Counted from the first letter of the stretch, positions 26,261-35,418 are shown. The stretch is 64,000 nucleotides of DNA from Rhizobium sp. Leaf371 (GCF_001424045.1 NZ_LMQB01000001.1:904083-968082), one strand, 5' to 3'. Translations and numbers: made by a program. The notes: generated by a model from the letters alone, not told the origin.

Positions 26261-27349
26261 TCATTCGGTCGGCAGGGGCGCATCGACGAAGCGCCCCTGC
26301 CGCCAGACCATCAGCCTGTAGGGATTGTCGGTGAGCTCGTGTCCGGCGTCGAACCGGATCGTGCCGAGAACAGTCGAATAAGGCGCTTTCGCAAGCGCAT
26401 CGGCGAGCGGCGTTCCGTCCTTCAGCGCGCGATCCTTGGCCTGCTCCAACAAGCCGATCGCGGCGAAAGCGGGAAGGGTGTAACCCTCGGGCACGAGATT
26501 GGCGGCACGCATTGCCGCTGCGGTCTGCACGGCTTCCGGCAAGGTCTCTGCCTCCGGAAGCGTGACCGCGAGGACGCCGTCCGCCAGGGGAACCGGCTGG
26601 TCGGCCGCATCGAGCGCTTCGCCGCCCAGCAGCGTCAGCGCCAGCTTCTCGCTGGCGGCATCACGGGCGATGATCGCGACATCGCTCCGGTCGCCGCCAA
26701 TCAGGACATGGGTCGCTCCGCTGCGGCCGAGGCGGCGCACGAGGCTGACCTGCTGCTCCTGGGCCGGACGGTAAGTGTCTGAAAACACCGGCGTCAGGCC
26801 TGTCTCGGCCAGGGCGGAACGCACACCTTCCACAAGATCGCGCCCATGAATCGTGCCGTCATCGATCAAGGCGAGGGGCTCGCCCTTCCAGCGTTCGAGG
26901 ATGACGCTGGCGAGCTTTTCGGTTTCCTTGCGGGCACTCGGCACCAGCCGGTAGAACGGCCATCCGTTCTTGCGGACGTCCTCCATCAGGACATCGGAGC
27001 GGACGCTGAGGCTGACGGCGGGAACGCCGGTGCCGCCAAGGGTCGGCAGGATCGCCTCCAGGCTTTCCGTGCACAGGAAGCCGACCAGCGCTTCGGCCGC
27101 GGCCGCCGCGACGGCGGCTTTCAGGGCTTCCGCATCGCCGGCTTCACAGGTTTCGGGAATGGCCACGATCTCGGAGCCGCGCGCCTCGGCCTGAAACCGC
27201 GCGCCTTCGAGGACCTGTCGGCCGATCAGCGCGAGGGGGCCTTCGACCGGCGCGACGACGCCCACCTTCAGCCCGGCGGCGGTGGCCCCGGATGCATTTG
27301 CAGCAGCAAGTGTGACAACGGGCAGGAGAACGGAGAGGACGCGGAACAT
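26261..27349 (-). CDS. Periplasmic Leu/Ile/Val-type substrate-binding protein (orphan)
   Basis: A 362-residue periplasmic binding protein of the type I fold (branched-chain amino-acid transporter family). The signal peptide is MFRVLSVLLPVVTLAAANASGATAA (quoted only to show hydrophobic core residues 3-16). The mature start LKVGVVAPVEGPLALIGRQ is typical. Two alpha/beta lobes follow, including FLCTESLEAI and THVLIGGDRSDV. ATG 27349 is where the signal begins. No permease or ATPase genes adjoin, so it either feeds a transporter encoded elsewhere or acts as a sensor. It is coupled by a ten-base gap to the P1 peptidase gene. Confidence 0.8.
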   Translation of the reverse strand: MFRVLSVLLPVVTLAAANASGATAAGLKVGVVAPVEGPLALIGRQVLEGARFQAEARGSEIVAIPETCEAGDAEALKAAVAAAAAEALVGFLCTESLEAILPTLGGTGVPAVSLSVRSDVLMEDVRKNGWPFYRLVPSARKETEKLASVILERWKGEPLALIDDGTIHGRDLVEGVRSALAETGLTPVFSDTYRPAQEQQVSLVRRLGRSGATHVLIGGDRSDVAIIARDAASEKLALTLLGGEALDAADQPVPLADGVLAVTLPEAETLPEAVQTAAAMRAANLVPEGYTLPAFAAIGLLEQAKDRALKDGTPLADALAKAPYSTVLGTIRFDAGHELTDNPYRLMVWRQGRFVDAPLPTE

Positions 27350-27658
27350 GGGACTTTCGACGTTACGGAGGAGACGGACGGCATATCGACGGCTTCGACC
27401 GTATCTCGGACTTCGGATCGAGGCCAGGAAAGCCCGCCTTCCCACATGTTCGGCAATCCGGGAACCCGCGTCAAAGGAAAACCGCAGGTCCCGTCCGAGA
27501 TGCCCATGTTTTCGCCGTCTTGCCGGCAAGCGTCGGTCTCGTCCGTCGATCGATCAAAGACTCCGAGGCTGAAAACCGGGACGGACGTCCTATATAAAGC
27601 CTCATGCGGCAGCGGCGTGGTTCACCCTTGCGCCGGTTCCACGATCAGGGACATTTCC
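27350..27658. other. Divergent intergenic region with candidate xdhC promoter
   Basis: About 309 bases between the binding-protein gene (minus) and xdhC (plus). CTGAAA (27569-27574) lies 16 bases before TATATA (27591-27596), a plausible xdhC promoter some 60 bases ahead of the gene. I see no supported gene or repeat in the rest. Confidence 0.4.
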
Positions 27659-28705
27659 ATGACAATCGATGCAGACGCGCATGATCCGCTCCACCTCGCG
27701 CAGGTTTGGTCCCGGGAGGGTCGGGAGGTTGCGCTCGCCACCGTGATCGAGACCTGGGGGTCGGCGCCACGGCCGATCGGCAGCCATCTCGTCATCGACG
27801 CGGACGGCAATTTCGACGGCTCGGTTTCCGGCGGTTGCGTCGAGGGCGCCGTCGTCGCCGAAGCGGTGGATATCATCGCATCGGGCGCGGCACGGGTGCT
27901 GTCGTTCGGCGTAGCGGACGAGACGGCCTGGCAGGTCGGTTTGTCCTGCGGTGGGCAGATACGGGTTCTCGTCCAGAAGCTCGGCGCCGGACTGGACCCG
28001 TCGTCCCTTAGCCGGCTTCATGATCTGCGCTCTGCCCGACAGGCCGCTGCGTCCCGGACCGAGCTTGCGACGGGTCGCACGACGGTTTTCGGCGAGGATA
28101 AGAGCGGCCCTGAGGATGTCCGGGCGGCCCTTGCCTCTGGGTTTCCCAAGCTTTCGGCCGATGGGCTGGCGTTCATCAACATCTATCGGCCGCTGCCGCG
28201 CCTCGTCATCATCGGCGCCGTGCATATTGCCCAGGCGCTGGTGCCGATTGCCGAGATCGCAGGCTTCGCCACCCTCGTCATCGACCCGCGGACGGCCTTT
28301 GCAACGCCCGAGCGGTTCGCCGGCGTCGATCTCGTGGCGGACTGGCCGGAGGACGTGCTGCCGGAGCGACCGCTCGACGCCTATACCGCGCTCGCCGCCA
28401 TCACGCATGATCCGAAGATCGACGATACCGCGCTGAAGGCAGCGATCGAGGCGGGCTGTTTCTATGTGGGGGCGCTCGGCAGCCGCAAGACGCATGGGCG
28501 GCGGGTCGAGCGCCTTCAGGCGCTTGGCCTCGCACCCGAAGCGATTGCCCGTATCTCCGCACCCATCGGCCTTTCCATCGGAGCGGCGACGCCGGCGGAG
28601 ATTGCGGTTTCCATTCTCGCCGACGTGATCCAGTCGCTGCGCGTGCGGCCGGCTTCGGACAGTGTGCTGCTTGCGCCTAAACGCGCCGGGACGGTCGAGG
28701 CATGA
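27659..28705 (+). CDS. xdhC: XdhC family protein (molybdenum cofactor insertion/sulfuration factor)
   Basis: A 348-residue XdhC/CoxI protein. These bind molybdenum cofactor, protect it, and help load sulfurated cofactor into xanthine-dehydrogenase-type enzymes. The N-terminal domain has ATVIETWGSAPRPIGSHLVI and GSVSGGCVEG with the conserved cysteine. The C-terminal Rossmann domain has LVIIGAVHIAQALVPIA and VGALGSRKTHGRR. ATG 27659 was chosen at the domain start. The stop overlaps the next gene (ATGA). No xdhA/xdhB or cox structural genes are in the window, so its client enzyme is encoded elsewhere. Confidence 0.88.
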   Translation: MTIDADAHDPLHLAQVWSREGREVALATVIETWGSAPRPIGSHLVIDADGNFDGSVSGGCVEGAVVAEAVDIIASGAARVLSFGVADETAWQVGLSCGGQIRVLVQKLGAGLDPSSLSRLHDLRSARQAAASRTELATGRTTVFGEDKSGPEDVRAALASGFPKLSADGLAFINIYRPLPRLVIIGAVHIAQALVPIAEIAGFATLVIDPRTAFATPERFAGVDLVADWPEDVLPERPLDAYTALAAITHDPKIDDTALKAAIEAGCFYVGALGSRKTHGRRVERLQALGLAPEAIARISAPIGLSIGAATPAEIAVSILADVIQSLRVRPASDSVLLAPKRAGTVEA

Positions 28706-30402
28706 GGTTCGGTCCTGTGCCGCTCGCCGAGGCGGAAGGCTCGGTGCTTGCCCATGCGGTGGCGCTTCCCGATCGGCGCCTTGCCAAGGGGCGATCTCTT
28801 GGCGCCGCCGATATCGAGGCTCTCTCCGCCATCGGGATGGGCGAGATCGTGGTGGCGCGTCTCGACGCCGAGGATATCGGCGAGGACGAGGCGGCAACGC
28901 TGATCGCAACAAGGATCGCGCCGGATCATATGACATTGTCGCCGGCCTCGACCGGTCGCCTCAACCTGCATGCTGCCGTCGATGGCCTGTTCGTCGCGAC
29001 GCGCGCGCGTGTCGATCGTTTCAACCGCGTCGATCCGGCGATGACGCTCGCCTGTCTCGCCGATCATGTGGCGGTGCGCGCCGGGGACATGGTTGCGACG
29101 ATCAAGATCATTCCGCTCGCGGTGAACCGCCGGCGGGCCGAGGAGGCCGCAGCGATTCTCGGAGAAGCGCCCGCATTTGCCGTCAAACCGTTTCTCGCGC
29201 ACACGGTCTCGCTCATCGCCACGACGCTGCCGTCGCTGAAACCGCAGGTGATGGACAAGACGCGCCGCGTGCTGGACGATCGACTGCGACGATCCGGAAG
29301 CTGCCTGGTGCGCGAAAGTCGCGTGGCGCACCGGGAAGATGCGGTTGCCGATGCGATCCGTCGGGCCATCGACGACCCCGGGGCTGAACCTGGGGCCAAA
29401 CCCGGAGCTGAACCTGCGGAACGACCAAAACTGGTCATTGTCTTCGGGGCATCTGCCGTCACGGATGCCGACGACGTCATTCCCGCGGCCATCCGCCTGG
29501 CCGGAGGCACGGTCGATCATGTCGGCATGCCGGTCGACCCGGGCAATCTCCTGGTGCTCGGCACCATCGGCGATGTCAGGATCATCGGAGCGCCGGGTTG
29601 TGCGCGCAGCCCGAAGGAGAACGGCTTCGACTGGGTGCTCGACCGGCTTATCGCCGGCGAGACGGTCGGGGCAACGGAGATCACGGGCATGGGCGTCGGG
29701 GGATTGCTGGCGGAGATTCCGACGAGGCCGCGGCCGCGCGCGCGCGGCAAAGTCGATGGCAGCGAGGAGAAGGCCAGGCCCCGTCTGATCGTCCGGTCCG
29801 TGGTTCTGGCTGCCGGGCAGGCGAGCCGCATGGGGTCCGCGGGGCATCACAAGCTGCTGGCGGAGTTCGATGGCGTGCCGCTCGTGCGCCGGACGACGGA
29901 GGTGGCGCTTGCCGCGAGCGCTGCGCCGGTCACGGTGGTGACGGGGCATCGGGAGGCGGACATTCGCGACGCGCTGTCCGGCCTCGACCTCGTTTTTGCA
30001 CAGAACGACGATTTCGCCTCCGGCATGGCCTCGTCGCTGATCACGGGTCTCGACAGCATCGGGGCGGAGGCGGACGGGATGCTGGTGCTTCTGGCGGATA
30101 TGCCCGGGGTGACCGCCGACGACCTCCGCCGGCTGATCGCGGCCTTTGAGGCGCACGGGAGCGAGGCGCATGGCGGGGAAGCCGTGGTGCGGGCCGTCTA
30201 TGGCGGCAAGCGGGGCAATCCGGTGATCCTTCCGCGCGCGCTCTTTCCCGCACTCCGCAGGCTCGAAGGCGATGTCGGCGCCCGGCACGTGATCGAAAAC
30301 GGCAACCTGCCGGTCGTCGATGTCGATATCGGCCCGGCGGCGCATCTCGATCTTGACACGCCGGACGCGATCGCGGCAGCTGGCGGCGTGTTGAGGGGGT
30401 AG
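28702..30402 (+). CDS. Molybdopterin-binding MoeA-like / MocA-like nucleotidyltransferase fusion
   Basis: A 566-residue two-part protein. Residues 1 to about 330 resemble the molybdopterin-binding (MoeA/MogA) fold: LAEAEGSVLAHAV at the start, then VDHVGMPVDPGNLL and GAPGCARSPKENGFDWVL. After an Arg/Pro-rich linker, residues 365-566 form a MobA/MocA nucleotidyltransferase with VVLAAGQASRMG (NTP loop), LLADMPG (metal aspartate) and GGKRGNPVILP. MocA adds CMP to molybdopterin to make the cytosine dinucleotide cofactor used by xanthine-dehydrogenase-family enzymes. Translational coupling to xdhC agrees. A Pro/Glu/Ala repeat (GAEPGAKPGAEP) sits near residue 232. Confidence 0.85.
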   Translation: MRFGPVPLAEAEGSVLAHAVALPDRRLAKGRSLGAADIEALSAIGMGEIVVARLDAEDIGEDEAATLIATRIAPDHMTLSPASTGRLNLHAAVDGLFVATRARVDRFNRVDPAMTLACLADHVAVRAGDMVATIKIIPLAVNRRRAEEAAAILGEAPAFAVKPFLAHTVSLIATTLPSLKPQVMDKTRRVLDDRLRRSGSCLVRESRVAHREDAVADAIRRAIDDPGAEPGAKPGAEPAERPKLVIVFGASAVTDADDVIPAAIRLAGGTVDHVGMPVDPGNLLVLGTIGDVRIIGAPGCARSPKENGFDWVLDRLIAGETVGATEITGMGVGGLLAEIPTRPRPRARGKVDGSEEKARPRLIVRSVVLAAGQASRMGSAGHHKLLAEFDGVPLVRRTTEVALAASAAPVTVVTGHREADIRDALSGLDLVFAQNDDFASGMASSLITGLDSIGAEADGMLVLLADMPGVTADDLRRLIAAFEAHGSEAHGGEAVVRAVYGGKRGNPVILPRALFPALRRLEGDVGARHVIENGNLPVVDVDIGPAAHLDLDTPDAIAAAGGVLRG

Positions 30403-30405
30403 TCG

Positions 30406-30729
30406 ATGGATGCGGAAGCGATCGAGGATCTGTTCTCCGGTCTGGGACCGGTGACCATCAAACGCATGTTCGGCGGCAAGGGCGTCTATCGCAACGGCCT
30501 GATCGTGGCGATCGATCTCAACAGCGAACTGATGCTGAAGGCGGACCGCGAGACCGCGCCTCTGTTTGAGGCTGCGGGTGCACACCAATGGAGCTACGAA
30601 GGGAAAGCCGGCAAGAAGCCGGTGTTCATGCCCTACTGGTCCATTCCCGATGTCGCGCTCGACGATCCAGACGAGATGACCCGCTGGGCCCTGCTTGCCT
30701 ATGACGCCGCGGTGCGATCAGCCACGTAG
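30406..30729 (+). CDS. TfoX/Sxy N-terminal domain protein
   Basis: A 107-residue protein made only of the TfoX N-terminal domain: DLFSGLGPVTIKRMFGGKGVYRNGL and FMPYWSIPDVALDD. In Haemophilus and E. coli the full-length relatives (Sxy/TfoX) help CRP turn on competence genes, but short alphaproteobacterial forms lack the C-terminal domain and their role is unknown. It begins three bases after the molybdopterin-binding fusion gene, so it is co-transcribed. Its 3' end overlaps the convergent Nudix gene by 12 bases. Confidence 0.85.
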   Translation: MDAEAIEDLFSGLGPVTIKRMFGGKGVYRNGLIVAIDLNSELMLKADRETAPLFEAAGAHQWSYEGKAGKKPVFMPYWSIPDVALDDPDEMTRWALLAYDAAVRSAT

Positions 30730-31167
30730 ATCGAGATGTGCGGCGCAGATCGCCGCAATCGCATCGGCCGCAAAGCGGGAGAGCGGCGCGGGCAGGGCGT
30801 CGAGATCGTACCAGCCGATATCGGCCAGCTTGTCCGGCTCGGTCTCCTGCGGATCGCCCTGCGTGTCGGATGTCACGTAGATCAGCGAGATCCAATGCTG
30901 CCGGTCCTCTTCGAGCACCTGCTCGCTGACGCAGAGGAAATCGATGGCATCGCCGATGACGAGCCCGCTCTCCTCGATACCCTCGCGACGCGCCGCAGAC
31001 CGGCTGTCCTCCATCATGTCGACCTTGCCGCCGGTGATGGTCCAATGCCCGCGCTCGGGCGCCTTCAATCGGCGGCAGAGCAGGATGCGATTGTCGCGCA
31101 GGATCGCGAGACCGCAGCCGACGCCGGGGAAGTCGATGCCGGGAGCGGCCGTGTGCGAGAGGGACAA
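30718..31167 (-). CDS. Nudix hydrolase
   Basis: A 149-residue Nudix-fold pyrophosphohydrolase. The Nudix box G-x5-E-x7-R-E-x-x-E-E-x-G is complete, running from GGKVDMME to REGIEESGL, which supplies the metal-binding glutamates. The N-terminal strand VGCGLAILRDNRILLCRR is typical. Substrates (nucleotide sugars, ADP-ribose, oxidised nucleotides) cannot be told from this. It lies downstream of nothing on its strand except the hairpin after the helicase gene, so it probably has its own promoter. Confidence 0.9.
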   Translation of the reverse strand: MSLSHTAAPGIDFPGVGCGLAILRDNRILLCRRLKAPERGHWTITGGKVDMMEDSRSAARREGIEESGLVIGDAIDFLCVSEQVLEEDRQHWISLIYVTSDTQGDPQETEPDKLADIGWYDLDALPAPLSRFAADAIAAICAAHLDLRG

Positions 31168-31242
31168 AGCGGAACTCCTTCAAGGCTTTCGGCGCGCAGA
31201 GGCGGGCCCGAGCGGCTGGCGACGGGATGTGCAGAACGCGAA

Positions 31243-31274
31243 AAGCGCGGCGGTTCCTCGAACACGCCGCGCTT
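31243..31274 (-). terminator. Terminator after the DEAD-box helicase gene
   Basis: On the minus strand, AAGCGCGGCG and CGCCGCGCTT form a 10-bp stem with a loop of about 12 bases. TTTTC follows. It lies 22 bases past the helicase stop. The loop is larger than usual and the T-run short, so efficiency is uncertain. Confidence 0.6.
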
Positions 31275-31295
31275 CCGCAATGCGATGATTGTGGA

Positions 31296-32912
31296 TCAGG
31301 CCTTGCCGGCAACCAGCATGAAGGCCGGGATCTCGTCGCCGAAGCCGACCGGGGTCGGGCCGTCGTCGTGATCACGACGGTAGCGATTGCGCCGGTCGCG
31401 ATTGTCGTCGTTGGCAGGCGAAGCCGGGCGGTGGTTCCGGGGGCCGGCATTCTGCGGCTTCGGGTCTGCCTTGCGTTCTGCTCTCACGGGTTCAATCCTT
31501 GGCTGCGCCGATACGGTTTCGATCGGAGTATCGTCTGTCTTGATGTCGGACTTGTGACTGTCGGCCTTGACGCCGTCGGCTTTCACCGCATCCGGCTTGT
31601 AGCTTTCAGAGCTGTAGCCGTCCGGCTTCGTGCCGTAGGGGCGGGGTGCATCGGGATTGTGGTCCACGACGTGGCGGGGAGCGTGATCACGCTCCCGCTC
31701 GCGTCCACGACGTTTGCCGTCACGGCCGCCCTTCTTCTCGGAGCGACCGGTGTCCGTGCTTTCCATCGGCGCCGGCAGGTCATCGAGACCGCCATTGTGC
31801 CATTCGATCTTCTGGCCGATCAGCTTTTCGATCGCATCGGACGCTTTCAGATCGCGACGGCTGACCAGCGTGAAGGCGGCACCGGAACGTCCCGCACGAC
31901 CGGTCCGACCGATCCGGTGAACGTAGTCTTCGGCATGGATCGGAACGTCGAAATTGAAGACATGGCTTACATCCGGGATGTCGAGGCCGCGGGCGGCGAC
32001 GTCCGAGGCGACGAGAAGCGTGATCTGGTTGTCCTTGAAGCCCGCAAGCATCTTGGTGCGCGAGCTCTGGTCCATGTCGCCGTGAAGCGCCCCGACCGAA
32101 AAGCCATGGCGGCTGAGCGAGCGGAAGAGATCGGCGACGTCGAGCTTGCGATTGCAGAAGATGATCGCGTTCTTGAGTTCGTCCTGCGAGCGGATGAGAT
32201 CGCGCAGGATGGCGCGCTTCTCGTAATCCTTGCCGTGGGTGGCGACGAAACGCTGCGTCACGGTCTTGGCGGTCGAGGAGGGCGGGGCAACCTCGATCCG
32301 CTCGGGGTTCTGCAGGAAGCGGTCGGCCAGCTTCTGGATTTCCGGCGGCATGGTGGCCGAGAAGAACAGGGTCTGGCGCGTGAAGGGAATGAGCTTGGCG
32401 ATGCGTTCGATATCGGGAATGAAGCCCATGTCCAGCATGCGGTCGGCTTCATCGATCACGAGGATCTCGACGCCGGTCATCAGCAGCTTGCCGCGCTCGC
32501 AATGGTCGAGCAGGCGGCCGGGCGTGCAGATCAGCACGTCGGCGCCGCGTTCCAGCTTGCGGTCCTGTTCGTCGAACGAAACGCCGCCGATGAGGAGCGC
32601 GATGTTGAGCTTGTGGTTCTTGCCGTATTTCTCGAAATTCTCGGCGACCTGTGCGGCGAGTTCCCGCGTCGGCTCGAGGATCAGGGTGCGCGGCATGCGG
32701 GCGCGGGCGCGGCCCTTTTCCAGCAGCGTCAGCATGGGCAGCACGAACGAGGCCGTTTTGCCCGTTCCCGTCTGCGCGATCCCCAGGATATCGCGGCGCA
32801 TCAGCGCCGGCGGAATGGCGTTCGCCTGGATGGGCGTCGGGATCGTGTAGCCCGCATCGGTAACGGCGGAGAGAACTTTTTGGCTCAGGCCAAGATCAGC
32901 AAACGTGGTCAA
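31296..32912 (-). CDS. DEAD-box RNA helicase, RhlE-like
   Basis: ATP-dependent RNA helicase for RNA remodelling, for example in ribosome assembly, decay or cold growth. All core motifs are present: Q motif PTPIQ near residue 26, Walker A AQTGTGKT (46-53), PTRELAAQ, TPGR, DEAD (154-157), SAT (185-187) and HRIGRTGRAGR. The core ends near residue 370. A charged tail of about 165 residues follows, with Lys/Asp repeats (KPDAVKADGVKADSHKSD) and an Arg-rich end, likely for RNA binding. Total 538 residues. In rhizobia such genes are usually annotated rhlE; the exact paralogue is not certain. Confidence 0.92.
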   Translation of the reverse strand: MTTFADLGLSQKVLSAVTDAGYTIPTPIQANAIPPALMRRDILGIAQTGTGKTASFVLPMLTLLEKGRARARMPRTLILEPTRELAAQVAENFEKYGKNHKLNIALLIGGVSFDEQDRKLERGADVLICTPGRLLDHCERGKLLMTGVEILVIDEADRMLDMGFIPDIERIAKLIPFTRQTLFFSATMPPEIQKLADRFLQNPERIEVAPPSSTAKTVTQRFVATHGKDYEKRAILRDLIRSQDELKNAIIFCNRKLDVADLFRSLSRHGFSVGALHGDMDQSSRTKMLAGFKDNQITLLVASDVAARGLDIPDVSHVFNFDVPIHAEDYVHRIGRTGRAGRSGAAFTLVSRRDLKASDAIEKLIGQKIEWHNGGLDDLPAPMESTDTGRSEKKGGRDGKRRGRERERDHAPRHVVDHNPDAPRPYGTKPDGYSSESYKPDAVKADGVKADSHKSDIKTDDTPIETVSAQPRIEPVRAERKADPKPQNAGPRNHRPASPANDDNRDRRNRYRRDHDDGPTPVGFGDEIPAFMLVAGKA

Positions 32913-33112
32913 AGGGAAATCTGTTTCCGTTCCGGTTCAAACGAACTCTGGTGCCGCGGGCCGCGCTCTCGAGGTCCGTCGTGGGCGCTCATAGGCCCAA
33001 GCTTGCGGAAAGTCAAGAAAACTGGCGCTTTGCGGCGATCGAGACGCTCCGAGGCGGGAAATCCGTCTCGGACACGCTTGATATGGGTTTGAAATGCGGT
33101 TTTGGAAGAGGT

Positions 33113-34447
33113 TCAGTCGATATAGCTGCTGAGCTTCATCCCGGCGTTCAGGAAGCGCATGGGATCGACCGCATCGCCATGCAGGCGGACCTCGTAATGG
33201 AGGTGCGGGCCCGTCGAGCGGCCCGTATTGCCGGAGCGGCCGATCGCTTCTCCCGCCTTCACCACGTCGCCGACATTGACGAGAACGGTCGAGAGATGGC
33301 CGTATCGGGTATTGACGCCATTGCCGTGATCGATCTCGACCATGTTGCCATAGCCGCCATTGCGGCCGGCGACCACGACCTTGCCCGGTGCCGTCGAGCG
33401 GACGCTGGTGCCGATGGCAACGCGGAAGTCGATTCCGGCATGCAGCGCAAGCCGTCCGAGGAAGGGGTCCATGCGATTGCCGAACCGGCTGGTGATGTCG
33501 CTCTGCGGGGCCGGGTTGCTGAAAGGCAGCTTGCGCACCTCGCCGCGCACCTGCTCCAGCCGAACGAGCGCCGTGTCGAGTTCGACCAACTGGCGGTCGA
33601 ACATGTCCGTCGCTTCCGGAGCCACATAGGGGCCACCCATTCCGGTATCGCCCGTTTCCGTCATCCGACCGGCGGCATCGCCCGTCGCACGGGCCTGCTC
33701 ACCCTCCGGCGTGACGGAAAGGCCGGTGCGTGCGACGATCGTCTCGATGGCATCCGTCGCGCTGACGGCGCCGGAGGTCAGCGAGGCGATCCGGTCCTTC
33801 TGCCCGCGCTCGATGTCCTTCAGGGAATGGGTGACGCGCGAGAAAAGCCGGTCGGCGCGGTCGGTGATCGTGTCGCCGCCGCGCGGATCGCTGCGCGAAA
33901 ACGGCGCGGCATAGGCAAGGGCGGGTCCCTTCGGCGCGGTCTTTGCGGCAAGGCCCATCAGGCGCTCGATGGCCTGGATGCCGCCGGTCGCATCCGCATG
34001 TTTTTCGGTCTCGTCCTTGTCCTTGCCGGGATCGGCAAGGCCGGAGTCCTCGGCACGCTCGATGAGGGAGCCGAGCTTGCCATGGCGCGAGGTCAGGGCC
34101 TGCTGCTGCTGGAGAAGTTTTTCGACCTTTTCCTCCACGACCTGCTGGTCGAGAAGCTGCCGGCTGGTGACGCGATCGACCTGCGCCCGGAGGGCAGAGA
34201 TGCGATCCTCGTAATCGTGCTGCATGCGCGCCTGGCGCGCCATGGTGCCGCCGATGAGATCGTCGCGCAGAACGAGATAGGAGGTCGAGGCGAGATAGCC
34301 GATGGCGAAGAGAGCGCCGATGGAGACGCCGACGGCGGTCATCCAGGGGCGAACCGTCATGTGATGGACTTTTTCGCCGCGGGCGAGGATCAGGATGGGC
34401 TGTTCCTTGCGCTTGCCGAATATCGGGCTTCCCGAACTCTGAGACAC
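33113..34447 (-). CDS. M23-family metallopeptidase, RgsM-like
   Basis: A 444-residue membrane-anchored periplasmic protein: one N-terminal membrane segment (about residues 37-60), a long coiled-coil region, then a LytM/M23 domain. The zinc ligands are visible in LHAGIDF, YGHLS and GPHLHYEV, so it should cleave peptidoglycan peptides. It resembles RgsM of Sinorhizobium, which works with RgsP in polar growth; this link is by architecture only. I chose a GTG start at 34447 because GGGAG lies nine bases upstream and the conserved sequence SQSSGSPIFGKRKE starts there; an ATG lies six codons earlier. Confidence 0.85.
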   Translation of the reverse strand: MSQSSGSPIFGKRKEQPILILARGEKVHHMTVRPWMTAVGVSIGALFAIGYLASTSYLVLRDDLIGGTMARQARMQHDYEDRISALRAQVDRVTSRQLLDQQVVEEKVEKLLQQQQALTSRHGKLGSLIERAEDSGLADPGKDKDETEKHADATGGIQAIERLMGLAAKTAPKGPALAYAAPFSRSDPRGGDTITDRADRLFSRVTHSLKDIERGQKDRIASLTSGAVSATDAIETIVARTGLSVTPEGEQARATGDAAGRMTETGDTGMGGPYVAPEATDMFDRQLVELDTALVRLEQVRGEVRKLPFSNPAPQSDITSRFGNRMDPFLGRLALHAGIDFRVAIGTSVRSTAPGKVVVAGRNGGYGNMVEIDHGNGVNTRYGHLSTVLVNVGDVVKAGEAIGRSGNTGRSTGPHLHYEVRLHGDAVDPMRFLNAGMKLSSYID

Positions 34448-34537
34448 AAAACACTCCCGCCGCATGCACTTGCTGTGGGGAGAGTAGACCCTGTTAAGGT
34501 TAATATTTGCTTGCGACCGCGGAGGCCTGACGCCACC

Positions 34538-35407
34538 TCAGATGTTCACCGAGGCCGTCATCGAGCGATAGAACGAGGGCGTCAGTCCCGCTTCGGCCCG
34601 CGCGACATCGTTGAACGGAGCCTTCAAGGGGCCGCGGAAGTTGGCGCGCACGAGATCCTGGAAGGCGCGGGCGGGGTCCTTGCCCTCGCGGGCGCACAGG
34701 AAACGAAACCATTTGGCACCGACGGCCACGTGGCCCTTCTCGTCCTCGTAGATGATGTCGAGCACCGCGGCGCTCGCTGCGTCGCCGGACTGGCGCATCT
34801 TCTCCTGCAGAGCCGGCGTCACGTCGAGGCCGCGCGCTTCGAGGATAAGGGGGACGACGGCAAGGCGCGCGGTCAGGTCGTTGCGGGTATCGTGCGCCGC
34901 CTGCCACAGCCCGTCATGGGCCGGAAGATCGCCATAGTCCGCGCCGAGGTCGCGCAGCCGGTTTCGCACCAGCCGGAAATGCTTGGCCTCCTCATAGGCC
35001 ACACGCATCCAGCCATCGAAGAAGGAGTTCGGCACGCGCTCGGTCGCAAATCGGGCGACGATATCCAGCGCGAGATCGACGGCATTCAGTTCGATATGCG
35101 CGATCGCATGCAGAAGCGCGATGCGCCCGCGCAGCGTCGTCAGCGCGCGCCGCGGCACGCGCTGTGGCGGAATGAGCTCCGGCTTTTCGGGCCGACCGGG
35201 GCGGACGGGGACGCTCGTGTCGAGCGGCGAGCGCAGCGACAGCCGCCGCTCGCTCCAGCGTCGAGCGGCCTCCTGCGCGAGGTCTGCCTTGAGGTCGAGA
35301 TCGGAGGCGCGGATGGCGAGAGCCGCCCCGTCGCGCAGCGAGCGCATGGCGAGTGACCCGTTGCCGCCGTCGCCGGCGGGGGCACCCGCCGCGGTCGGGT
35401 CCGACAT
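34538..35407 (-). CDS. DUF455 ferritin-like protein
   Basis: A 289-residue protein of the DUF455 family, a four-helix ferritin-like fold. Metal-ligand-like residues occur in HAIAHIELNAVDLALD, YEEAKHFRLV and IYEDEKGHVAVGAKWF, the Glu/His pattern of diiron helices. The enzyme function is unknown for the family. The N-terminal 40 residues are variable and Gly/Ala-rich. ATG 35407 lies 11 bases after the bcp stop, so bcp and this gene form an operon. Pairing with a peroxiredoxin might suggest an oxidative-stress or metal role, but this is inference. Confidence 0.85.
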   Translation of the reverse strand: MSDPTAAGAPAGDGGNGSLAMRSLRDGAALAIRASDLDLKADLAQEAARRWSERRLSLRSPLDTSVPVRPGRPEKPELIPPQRVPRRALTTLRGRIALLHAIAHIELNAVDLALDIVARFATERVPNSFFDGWMRVAYEEAKHFRLVRNRLRDLGADYGDLPAHDGLWQAAHDTRNDLTARLAVVPLILEARGLDVTPALQEKMRQSGDAASAAVLDIIYEDEKGHVAVGAKWFRFLCAREGKDPARAFQDLVRANFRGPLKAPFNDVARAEAGLTPSFYRSMTASVNI

Positions 35408-35418
35408 CGACCCGTCCG

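Noticed and set aside
34494-34503. TTAACC sequences upstream of the M23 gene (also near 60649 and 62158) as CtrA sites
   Set aside because: Only half-sites; none forms TTAA-N7-TTAA, and several are expected by chance in 64 kb.
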